NCBI GenBank assembly: GCA_020850995.1
Contig: JADZDP010000006.1
Span: forward strand, 27,187-91,186
Direction of reading: 5' to 3'
Length of the DNA: 64,000 bases
DNA from: Deltaproteobacteria bacterium
GTDB taxonomy: Bacteria > Myxococcota > UBA727 > VGSZ01
Part shown: piece by piece, positions 1-6,688 of the stretch
Position numbering within the stretch: position 1 is the stretch's first letter
How the letters are laid out: each line of letters starts with the position of its first letter
Position numbers and translations under genes: made by a program
Notes under the pieces: model-generated
Seen by the model: the letters and a program-made list of their open reading frames with translations, nothing else
Databases searched by the model: none
What the model was told of the DNA's origin: nothing

Positions 1-2
1 TC

Positions 3-761
3 GAAGATGACCTCGTCATCGTTGGCGGGCTTGTGCCCACACTGCTCATCGAGAAGCCTTCCGCGCCGTTCGGTGCGCACGTCGGCACGATGGACCTCGA
101 CGTCGGTCTCCACGTCGCCGTGCTCGATGACGAGCGCTACGCGAAGATCTCCGAGCGCATGCGGAGCAGCGGACTGAACGCGATCGTGGAAGGTGGCAAG
201 ACCACGCGACAGAAGTGGCGCTTCACGGTCTCTGAGTCGCTGTCGATCGACGTGGACTTTCTCATTCCCGGCACCACGGCGGACATCGAGGCGACGCGCG
301 CCAGCAAGCTGCAAGATCTCGAAAGCGACTTCGCGGCGATCATCACGCCGGGACTGCGGCTCGCGTTCGCAGACAAGGAGCGGCGAACGCTCACGGACAA
401 GACGCTTCGTGGCGAGGACGCGTCGCGCGACATCTACGTGTGCGGCCCCGCAAGCTTCACGGTGTTGAAGGCGTTGGCGTTCCGCAACCGCGCGGATAAC
501 AAGGACGCGTACGATCTCTGCTACGTCTTGCGCGCGTACGGCGCTCGCGGTCCCGAGGACGTCGCCGAGATCTTCCGCAAGTTGCCAGACGCGCCGCAGA
601 AGGACACGGCGATCGAGATCTTGAAGGCAGACTTTGCGACGAAGAACAGCGTCGGTATCCGCCGCGCAGTCGAGTTCGAGCGCGGCGAGGGCGCCGAAGA
701 CGACGCGCTCGCGGCGGACCTCGTCGGCGCGGTGGCGTTGTTCGTCCAGCGGAGCTCGTGA
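3..761 (+). CDS. AbiEii/AbiGii-type nucleotidyltransferase, 5' end outside window
   Basis: The frame is open from base 3, so the true start lies left of the window; the GTG at 33 is internal. Near the N-terminus a VGGLVP stretch is followed by TMDLDVGL. This is the glycine pair plus Asp-x-Asp arrangement of the nucleotidyltransferase fold, where the aspartates bind the catalytic metal. The second half has the KDAYDL segment common in the AbiEii/DUF1814 family. Known members are toxins of type IV toxin-antitoxin or abortive-infection pairs and modify tRNA or other targets, usually next to a winged-helix antitoxin. No antitoxin follows downstream; one may lie upstream, outside the window. Toxin function is inferred from family only. 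Confidence 0.72.
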   Translation, partial: EDDLVIVGGLVPTLLIEKPSAPFGAHVGTMDLDVGLHVAVLDDERYAKISERMRSSGLNAIVEGGKTTRQKWRFTVSESLSIDVDFLIPGTTADIEATRASKLQDLESDFAAIITPGLRLAFADKERRTLTDKTLRGEDASRDIYVCGPASFTVLKALAFRNRADNKDAYDLCYVLRAYGARGPEDVAEIFRKLPDAPQKDTAIEILKADFATKNSVGIRRAVEFERGEGAEDDALAADLVGAVALFVQRSS

Positions 762-887
762 GTCGACGTCGACCGACGTCACCGAGCGCGCTCGAGCATC
801 ACGGACGAGCGCTGCGCGCGCCGAGTGACACGGCGCGCACGCAGCGCGCTCGCGCGCACGACGGCGACGACGAGCGTGGCATCCAGC

Positions 888-919
888 GTGGCACCCAACC
901 CGGCCTCGCCGGGTGCCAC
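888..919. terminator. hairpin, possible terminator
   Basis: GTGGCACCC and its exact complement are separated by 14 bases, giving a 9-bp GC-rich stem. No T-run follows on either strand, so a Rho-independent terminator is uncertain; position downstream of the nucleotidyltransferase gene is the main argument. Confidence 0.35.
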
Positions 920-1018
920 GGCATCCAGCGCAACCCGCGCAGGTGAATCGACTTTCAACGAGGTGGAGGCGCCAGCAACCACCTCCTCAGGCCGCCAAGA
1001 ACGGCGCCTTCGGAGTCG

Positions 1019-1047
1019 GCACCCTTCGGGTGCTGCGCGGAGCGCAG
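1019..1047. terminator. two tandem hairpins between convergent genes
   Basis: GCACCC-TTC-GGGTGC is directly followed by CTGCGC-GGA-GCGCAG, two 6-bp stems with 3-base loops that share one base. The pair lies downstream of both convergent genes. There is no U-tract, so termination is plausible but not shown. Confidence 0.35.
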
Positions 1048-1174
1048 CGGGCCGAGGGCACGCAATCCGCGTGTCGCTTCGCGACGGGCCCGTGGTCGCT
1101 GGCGTCAATCACGGGGACGACATCGACAAGCACGTCGACGTCGAGCGCATCGAGGAGAACAAGAGCAAGCATCA

Positions 1175-2182
1175 TCAACGCGCGAACCTCAACTGAATCT
1201 CCGGGCGGTAGTCGATCCATGTCATGCGATCACGCAAGAAGGAGAAGTAGCCCTTCGGCGAGAACGCATGCAGAAGCGCGCGATGGCGCGCGCCCATCGT
1301 CACCCATGTCTTCGACGCCGCATCGAAGCGGCTGTCGGCGTCAGCGCAGCGGACGACAATCGAAACCCGCGGCTGCTCGCTCCAGAACAACGGGAGCTCG
1401 CGGATCTGCCGCTCGACGGGCCGGCTCGGGTTGTCGACAAAGAGGATCATCACCTCGCCATGCCGGAACGCGACATCGAACGGGAGCGGATCGCACTCGC
1501 GCATCTGCGCGAAGCAGCGAGCGCCGTTCTTGTCGCGGTGCGAGCGGACCTCGTCGGCGACGAAGCGGCAGCCGGTGCAGCGGAAGAACGCTTGCGTGTA
1601 CACGTTCGTCGTCGCGCCGCCACAACAGCCGCACTTCGCGATGGCGACACGAGGATCGCCGCGCCATCGACACGCCGCGCAGAACGAGCGCCACATCGGC
1701 GCGAGCCCGTCGTCCTTGCGGATGCTCTCATACGTCGCCCGCATCGCGTGTGGCGCCGACCGACCGGCCTCATCGAGCTTCGCCTTTGTGCGCGCAATCA
1801 AGTGCGCATGCAGATGGTGCTGGTGCAGCCAACACCGGCCGACGTTCCAGCCGTCGCGCGTGAGCGCGGCGATCAGCGACGAGCGCAGCCAGCAGTAGTC
1901 GGCCTGCCTCGGCGCTGGTGCGCGGCGAATCCAGTCCGTCGCGCGCGCCGCGGTGCTCGACGCGGCGAGACCCTTCGCGGTCAGGTGGTAGACACAGCGG
2001 GTGCCCTCGAGCCGCAGATGTCCGAGGAAGCCGTCGCGCACGAGCTCGGACAGACGGCGCATCGCCGTTCGTCGCGGGACGCGATGCACATCGAAGAACA
2101 GAGTGAGGAGCGCGTCCGCGTTCGCGGCGCGGAGTCGGACGAGAACGTCGAAGAGCGCGCCGATATTCAATGCCGCCTTCAT
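1175..2182 (-). CDS. winged-helix protein with zinc-ribbon cysteine pairs, partner of upstream gene
   Basis: This is a 335-residue protein. The start is the ATG at 2182, because its ATGA overlaps the stop of the preceding gene by 4 bp; the frame runs further upstream but looks non-coding. Residues 1-75 form a winged-helix-like region ending in a wing (VYHLTAKG), as in replication-relaxation and similar DNA-binding proteins. The middle contains CAAC, CGCC and CTGC pairs within about 40 residues, suggesting a zinc ribbon. I do not recognise the C-terminal third. The coupling and similar N-terminal layout suggest it works with the upstream protein, perhaps as a DNA-bound complex of the mobile element. 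Function is unknown. Confidence 0.7.
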   Translation of the reverse strand: MKAALNIGALFDVLVRLRAANADALLTLFFDVHRVPRRTAMRRLSELVRDGFLGHLRLEGTRCVYHLTAKGLAASSTAARATDWIRRAPAPRQADYCWLRSSLIAALTRDGWNVGRCWLHQHHLHAHLIARTKAKLDEAGRSAPHAMRATYESIRKDDGLAPMWRSFCAACRWRGDPRVAIAKCGCCGGATTNVYTQAFFRCTGCRFVADEVRSHRDKNGARCFAQMRECDPLPFDVAFRHGEVMILFVDNPSRPVERQIRELPLFWSEQPRVSIVVRCADADSRFDAASKTWVTMGARHRALLHAFSPKGYFSFLRDRMTWIDYRPEIQLRFAR

Positions 2183-2904
2183 GGCAGCACCGCGCACGAA
2201 GCACCCGTGAGGCGACGGACGCGCTCGGCGGTGTGCGGCCGATCGGCGAACCAGAAGACGTCGTGGAACCGCGCGAAGCTCTCGTGCTTCGCGACGATGT
2301 TCGCATCCGTGTACTTGCTCGTCACATACTCGACGGCGATCTCGACGCGCGTGAGCTTGCCCCCGAACGTGAGGTCTGCGACTACGACGGCGTCGGGGCA
2401 GCTCGGCAGCTTGTCGCCAGGCCGCACCCGCCGCCCGCGTTGCTCGAGCCCGCGGAGCTGGTGCTCCAGGCGCGCCTCGATCACATTGCCACCGCGCGCG
2501 TGAACCTCTCGTTCCACGGCGCGGATCGCTTCGAGCGTGCGGATGTGGTGCACCCGGTTCCGAGCCGGGATGCGCCGACGCGCGGGCTCTCCGCCGACCA
2601 CGCAAGCGGCGCGAGCGCCAGGACGGGCAACGGTTCGGTGCGCGCGGCCGTCGTGCTCAACGCCAAGCTGCACGTATCTGGCCTGCGCGAGGCGGCGGAG
2701 GCGGCGGCGGCAGACCGCGGAAGGCGCCCGTTCCATGTCCTCGTTGAGCTCGGTCGTGAAGAAGCGCTCTGCGAGCAGGTCGAGCGGCACGACGCGAAAC
2801 GCCGCGACGAGTCGAAGGAGCGCGATGTCGCGAAGCGTGAGGACGACGTCCATGGACAAGCAGTTGCCGTCGGGGAGCACATCGCACGGCGATTTGTCGA
2901 TCAC
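2179..2904 (-). CDS. replication-relaxation-like winged-helix protein
   Basis: This is a 241-residue protein starting with GTG at 2904, preceded by AAAGG about 8 bases upstream; the internal ATG at 2853 has no such site. Residues 20-100 read as a winged-helix domain (TLRDIALLRLVAAFRVV, then a paired-arginine recognition helix). Residues 140-220 contain PDAVVV followed by RVEIAVEY and a lysine. This resembles the degenerate restriction-endonuclease-like half of replication-relaxation (PF13814-like) proteins found on plasmids and integrated elements. It ends in a 4-bp overlap with the next gene, so the two are probably translated together. The family call is by pattern, not by search. Confidence 0.6.
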   Translation of the reverse strand: MIDKSPCDVLPDGNCLSMDVVLTLRDIALLRLVAAFRVVPLDLLAERFFTTELNEDMERAPSAVCRRRLRRLAQARYVQLGVEHDGRAHRTVARPGARAACVVGGEPARRRIPARNRVHHIRTLEAIRAVEREVHARGGNVIEARLEHQLRGLEQRGRRVRPGDKLPSCPDAVVVADLTFGGKLTRVEIAVEYVTSKYTDANIVAKHESFARFHDVFWFADRPHTAERVRRLTGASCAVLP

Positions 2905-2994
2905 GGCACCCTTTCACCCCCACAAGTCGAAATCTGCGGGCGTGCCGCTCGGACCGTGCGTCGAATTCGGAGAGACCGGGATCACGGACCGCTG

Positions 2995-3180
2995 ATGCGC
3001 GGCGGATTGTCGATGGTCCTGGCGCTCTCCCTCGCGTCGACGTTCCCGCACCGCAGCTTCCTTGTCACCGTCACGATTGGCGTGGTGGTGCTCTCGATCC
3101 TGGTGCAAGGCTTGACGATGGGTCCCGTGCTGCGGCGCCTCGGCGTCGTCGGCGAGCGACAGGATCGGCTCGAGCTGGAG
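2995..3180 (+). pseudogene. C-terminal fragment of an NhaP-type Na+/H+ antiporter
   Basis: From about 2995 one frame reads RGGLSMVLALSLAS, then a hydrophobic stretch and ILVQGLTMGPVLRRLGVVGE. This is the characteristic last membrane segments and cytoplasmic exit of CPA1 (NhaP) sodium/proton antiporters. The roughly 350 residues expected upstream are missing; the preceding sequence is unrelated and belongs to the promoter side of the winged-helix operon. Downstream the similarity dissolves at a GC-rich run near 3180-3205, after which a different frame encodes an ATPase subunit. It is a remnant and cannot make an antiporter. Confidence 0.7.
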
Positions 3181-3181
3181 T

Positions 3182-3667
3182 CGGCGCGCGCGGGCGCGCG
3201 CGGCCTCGGTCGCCGTGCGCGACGAGATCGCGGCCGAACGGGAGGAGGCGCGCGCCTGGATGGGGGAGGTCGCCGTGGAGCACGCATCGATCCTCGCTGG
3301 GCGCCTGGTGATGCAGCTGGCGCCCGACGCCGTCGACGATGCGCTGGCCCAGATGCTGCTCCCCGAGATCGCGCAGCAGAAGGACGCGCTGACCGCGGCG
3401 TTCGCTGCGACAGGGCGTCGCGTGGAGGTCAGGGTCGCGCGGCGCCTCCGCGATGACACCATGGATCGGTTCCGCGATGCGCTCCGGGATGCGCTCGGCG
3501 AGGCGCCGCAGCTTCGGGTGGACGACGACACCTCGCTGCTGGCAGGCGTCCAGCTCCGCGTCGGCAGCATGGTGCTCGACGCCACGCTGCGGGGGGAGCT
3601 CATCGCGTTCCGCGATCGGGCACGCGAGCTGCTCCGCGCCATACGAGAGGAGGCGCCAGGTGCCTGA
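3182..3667 (+). pseudogene. truncated b/delta-type subunit of an N-type F-ATPase
   Basis: The frame is open from 3116 to a stop at 3667, with a GTG at 3215 as the only obvious start (150 residues). It has a charged, helical first part (AAEREEARAW), then a globular C-terminus with DDDTSLLAGVQLRVG and a final LRGEL helix, as in b subunits whose C-terminus substitutes for delta. The N-terminal membrane anchor and most of the stalk, roughly the first 100 residues of the usual 240-260, are gone, replaced by the antiporter scrap in another frame. Its stop overlaps the alpha gene start by 8 bp, the original operon arrangement. Without the anchor it could not act as a peripheral stalk. Confidence 0.65.
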
Positions 3668-5216
3668 GGAGGATCTTCGTCAAGCCATGGCGCGGGTGCG
3701 CGCGGTGCTCTCCGACGCCACGCGGTCGTTCGAGCCCGGCGTCCGGACGCGGCGCGAGGGGAGGGTCGTCGGGAGCTCGGACGGCGTCTTGCGGATCGCC
3801 GGGCTGATGGACGCCGGCGTCGAGGAATTGGTCGAGATCGGCGACCGACGAGCCACGGGTCTCGTGATGTCGATCGACCCCGAGGAGGTGCGCGCGGTGG
3901 CGCTGCATGGCGCCGAGCACGTGAACGCCGGCGATGTCGTTTCCGCGACGCACGAGCGCGTCAGGCTCCCCGTCGGGGACGCGCTGCTCGGGCGGGTCGT
4001 TGATCCGCTCGGTAGGTTCCTCGATGGTCAGCCGTCTCGTGGGTCGCTGTCTTGGATGCCGCTCGAGCGGGCCGCGCCGGGCATCGCGGAGCGCGCCGCG
4101 GTGCACCGACCGCTCCTGACCGGCCTGCTCGCCGTGGACGCGATGCTCCCGATCGGCTGCGGGCAGCGAGAGCTGATCCTCGGCGACGACCGCACCGGGA
4201 AAACATCGCTCGCCCTCGACGCCGTGATCCGTCAGCGAAACGCCGGGGTCGTCAGCGTGTACGTGGCCGTGGGGCGCCGGCGCTCGGAGGTCTGGCAGAT
4301 CGTGGAGGATCTGCGCCGATATGCCGATCGTTGGGTGGTGGTGATGGCCGCCGAGGACCAGAGCCCCGGCATCCGCTACCTCGCACCGTACGCCGGGACC
4401 ACCATCGCCGAGCACTTCATGAGGCGCGGGGAGCACGCGCTCGTCGTGTACGACGATCTCTCGTCGCACGCGGTGGCCTGGCGCGAGCTCTCGCTGCTGC
4501 TTCGGCGCCCGCCCGGCCGCGAGGCCTATCCTGGCGACGTCTTCTATCTCCACTCCCGCCTGCTGGAGCGCGCCGCGCAGCTCTCGCCGGAGCAAGGCGG
4601 CGGCTCGTTGACGGCGATCCCGATCGCCACGCTCGAGGCCGGCCGCCTCACCGGGTACGTCGCCACGAACCTCATCTCCATCACCGATGGGCAGATCGTC
4701 CTGTCCCAACAGCTCTTCAGCGCCGGACAGAAGCCGGCGATCGATGCCGGGCTCAGCGTGAGCCGCGTGGGCGCCAAGGCGCAGCCCCAGGCGCTGCGCG
4801 ATCTCGCGGGGAGACTGCGGCTTGACTACGCCTCCTTCCTCGAGCTCGAGACGTTCGCGCGCCTCGGCACGCGCCTGGAGGAGGCGACGCGGCAACGCCT
4901 CGAGATCGGACGACGCATCCGCGAGCTCTTGCGCGGGGCGCGGCTCCAACCGCTGTCGCTCTTCGATGAGGTGATTCGGCTCTTGATCGGCGCCGAGCGC
5001 GATCTGTTGCTTGCCATCCCCGGGGGAACAGTGACCGGGTTCGCGGAGGAGCTGGCCACGCTCTGCAGGGCTGAGCGACCCACCATCGCCTCTCGCATCG
5101 AGCGCGACGCCGTCTTGAGCGGCGACGACCGAGAGACCATCGTCGCGCAGGCGTGGGGTCTCCTCGATCGTCGCCAGCCCGTGCCGACCGAAGCGCCGCA
5201 CGTGGAGCCGCCGTGA
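3660..5216 (+). CDS. N-type F-ATPase alpha subunit
   Basis: This is a 518-residue protein starting at GTG 3660, overlapping the previous stop by 8 bp. It shows the alpha-subunit order: N-terminal barrel, LLGRVVDPLGR, the P-loop GDDRTGKT at residues 175-182, then LVVYDDLSSHA, RRPPGREAYPGDVFYLHSR, GGGSLTA and NLISITDGQI. The PPGREAYPGD wording resembles the N-ATPase clade, a second ATPase in some bacteria thought to pump sodium or protons outward. The usual P-loop is GDRQTGKT; the change to GDDRTGKT is unusual. Alpha alone does not hydrolyse ATP, and the beta gene expected earlier in the operon is absent. The frame is intact, so loss may be recent or the partner lies elsewhere. Confidence 0.88.
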   Translation: MPEEDLRQAMARVRAVLSDATRSFEPGVRTRREGRVVGSSDGVLRIAGLMDAGVEELVEIGDRRATGLVMSIDPEEVRAVALHGAEHVNAGDVVSATHERVRLPVGDALLGRVVDPLGRFLDGQPSRGSLSWMPLERAAPGIAERAAVHRPLLTGLLAVDAMLPIGCGQRELILGDDRTGKTSLALDAVIRQRNAGVVSVYVAVGRRRSEVWQIVEDLRRYADRWVVVMAAEDQSPGIRYLAPYAGTTIAEHFMRRGEHALVVYDDLSSHAVAWRELSLLLRRPPGREAYPGDVFYLHSRLLERAAQLSPEQGGGSLTAIPIATLEAGRLTGYVATNLISITDGQIVLSQQLFSAGQKPAIDAGLSVSRVGAKAQPQALRDLAGRLRLDYASFLELETFARLGTRLEEATRQRLEIGRRIRELLRGARLQPLSLFDEVIRLLIGAERDLLLAIPGGTVTGFAEELATLCRAERPTIASRIERDAVLSGDDRETIVAQAWGLLDRRQPVPTEAPHVEPP

Positions 5217-6013
5217 ACGAGGAGCTTGATGCGGATGCGCTCGGGCGTCGCCTCGAGGCGGTGCGCGCGGTCCGGCAGGTCGTCGCGGCGATCTGGGCCC
5301 TCGGTCGCGCGCAGCTCCCGCTGGCGGAGCAAGCCGCCGCGCAGGCGAGCGACTACGTCGACTGGATCGATCGCATGGCCGCGCGCCTGCTCGGGCCTCC
5401 GCTGCCGGTACCACCCGGAGCCACGCTCACCGTCGTCTTCGGCCCGCAGCGGCCCTACTGCGGCGCACTTCCCCGCGTCGTCGCGGCATCGATCCCCGAC
5501 AGCGGCGCGGTCGGCCTCGTCGGCGACCGTCTGATTGAGGTCGTCGACGGGCGCGCCGATCTGGTCGGGCGCGTCGCGTTCCAGCTGCCCGGCGCTGCTG
5601 CGCACGACGATCACGCTGCGGTCGGACACGCCGTTGCCGAGGCCACGCTCGAGCATGCGCACGGCAGACCGGTCACGCTGCTGTATCCGCGCGCGGGCCA
5701 GAGCGGCGTGCATGAGGCGGTCCTTCTCCCTGGCGCCCGGGAGGCGCTCGTCAGCACCCCCGACCGCTTCTCGAGCGCGGCGCTCCTGGCCAACCGCGTT
5801 CTCGAGGAAGCGATCGGGGGCCGGCTCACGGTGGCGATCGCCGAGACGTTGCACGCCGAGACGCTCGCGCGCGTCAGCGCCGCCGAGCGCGCCAAGCGCG
5901 CCTGCGAAAGTCGCCTGGAGGAGCTGGGCGCCACCTGGCGCATCGCGCGGCAGCAGCAAGTCACCACGGAGATCCTCGAGGCGGTCGCCGGACGCGAGGC
6001 GGCAGGCGGATGA
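5213..6013 (+). CDS. N-type F-ATPase gamma subunit
   Basis: This is a 266-residue protein starting at GTG 5213, with a 4-bp GTGA overlap with the alpha stop. The N-terminal helix and the last helix ending RQQQVTTEILEAVAGREA match the coiled-coil rotor shaft of gamma subunits (classical RQ-x-x-IT-x-E-L-x-E-I). The middle is weakly conserved, as usual. It sits last after alpha, matching the known N-ATPase gene order beta-epsilon-Q-R-a-c-b-alpha-gamma. Because the upstream six genes are missing, a working rotor cannot be assembled from this locus alone. Confidence 0.8.
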   Translation: MNEELDADALGRRLEAVRAVRQVVAAIWALGRAQLPLAEQAAAQASDYVDWIDRMAARLLGPPLPVPPGATLTVVFGPQRPYCGALPRVVAASIPDSGAVGLVGDRLIEVVDGRADLVGRVAFQLPGAAAHDDHAAVGHAVAEATLEHAHGRPVTLLYPRAGQSGVHEAVLLPGAREALVSTPDRFSSAALLANRVLEEAIGGRLTVAIAETLHAETLARVSAAERAKRACESRLEELGATWRIARQQQVTTEILEAVAGREAAGG

Positions 6014-6158
6014 CCGCAGCGGCCGCGCCCCAGCACATACGCACCCAGTGGTACCCCGGCACCGCGCGAAGTATGCGGAGGGCAACTCGCGGCTTGCCGC
6101 GGTGTGCCAGACGCGAGCGACGCCGGCACTGAAGGACCCGGACACCAAAGAGGCACCG

Positions 6159-6611
6159 ATGACGGACCCAGTCGGCAGGAATGGCGCTCTCTCGTCTCGG
6201 TCGGTGGGCGACGTCATGGTGCGCGAGGTCGTCACTTCGCTGCCCGACGCGCCGCTCGACCAGCTCGCGCGCACGATGCTGCAGGAGAAGATCGGCGCGG
6301 TGCCCATCGTCGACGCAGAGGGGGCGCCGCTCGGCATCGTCACCAAGACCGACATCGTGGAGGCGTTTGCCCGCGGTCGGCTCACCGCCGAAAGGATCGC
6401 CGACGCGTTCGATGTCACCCGTGCGCCGAACCCCACCGCGGTGTTCGCTCGTGACGTCATGAAACCCGTCATCTCCCTACGGGAGGCAGACGCGGTCGAG
6501 CACGCGGCGGAGCTGTTCGTCGCGAAGGGAGTGCACCGCGCGCCGGTGATCGGCCCGACCGGGCGCATCATCGGGATCGTGAGCGCGTTCGATCTCCTGC
6601 GCGCGGTCTGA
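6159..6611 (+). CDS. two-CBS-domain protein
   Basis: This is a 150-residue protein with ATG at 6159 and an AAAGAGG ribosome site 6 bases before it. Two CBS units cover most of the length: DVMVREVVTSLPDAPLDQ to GIVTKTDIVEA, and DVMKPVISLREADAVEHA to GIVSAFDLLRAV. CBS pairs bind adenosyl ligands such as AMP or ATP and act as energy or ionic-strength sensors. No catalytic or membrane domain is attached. Lying between ATPase genes and a K+/H+ antiporter, it may regulate ion transport, but that is inference from position. Confidence 0.88.
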   Translation: MTDPVGRNGALSSRSVGDVMVREVVTSLPDAPLDQLARTMLQEKIGAVPIVDAEGAPLGIVTKTDIVEAFARGRLTAERIADAFDVTRAPNPTAVFARDVMKPVISLREADAVEHAAELFVAKGVHRAPVIGPTGRIIGIVSAFDLLRAV

Positions 6612-6688
6612 CGGCGCTGAGCGACACGTCGCTGGGCAGGCCCCGCAGCGTGTCGCACTTCGGCGCTGCGCAGGCGGCCACCGCCCGG

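Larger units (their letters stand above)
762..1174. other. 413-bp gap between convergent genes
   Basis: No convincing gene is visible here, and the short frames lack family similarity. The stretch holds several hairpins that could act as terminators for the two converging genes: a 9-bp perfect inverted repeat (GTGGCACCC with GGGTGCCAC, 888-896 and 911-919) inside an 11-bp direct repeat GGCATCCAGCG, and two back-to-back hairpins at 1019-1047. Confidence 0.6.

Noticed and set aside
2170..3456. 428-residue + strand frame as one gene
   Set aside because: Before about 2995 it is antisense to the winged-helix gene and after about 3180 it runs out of frame with the ATPase subunit; only the middle has NhaP similarity.
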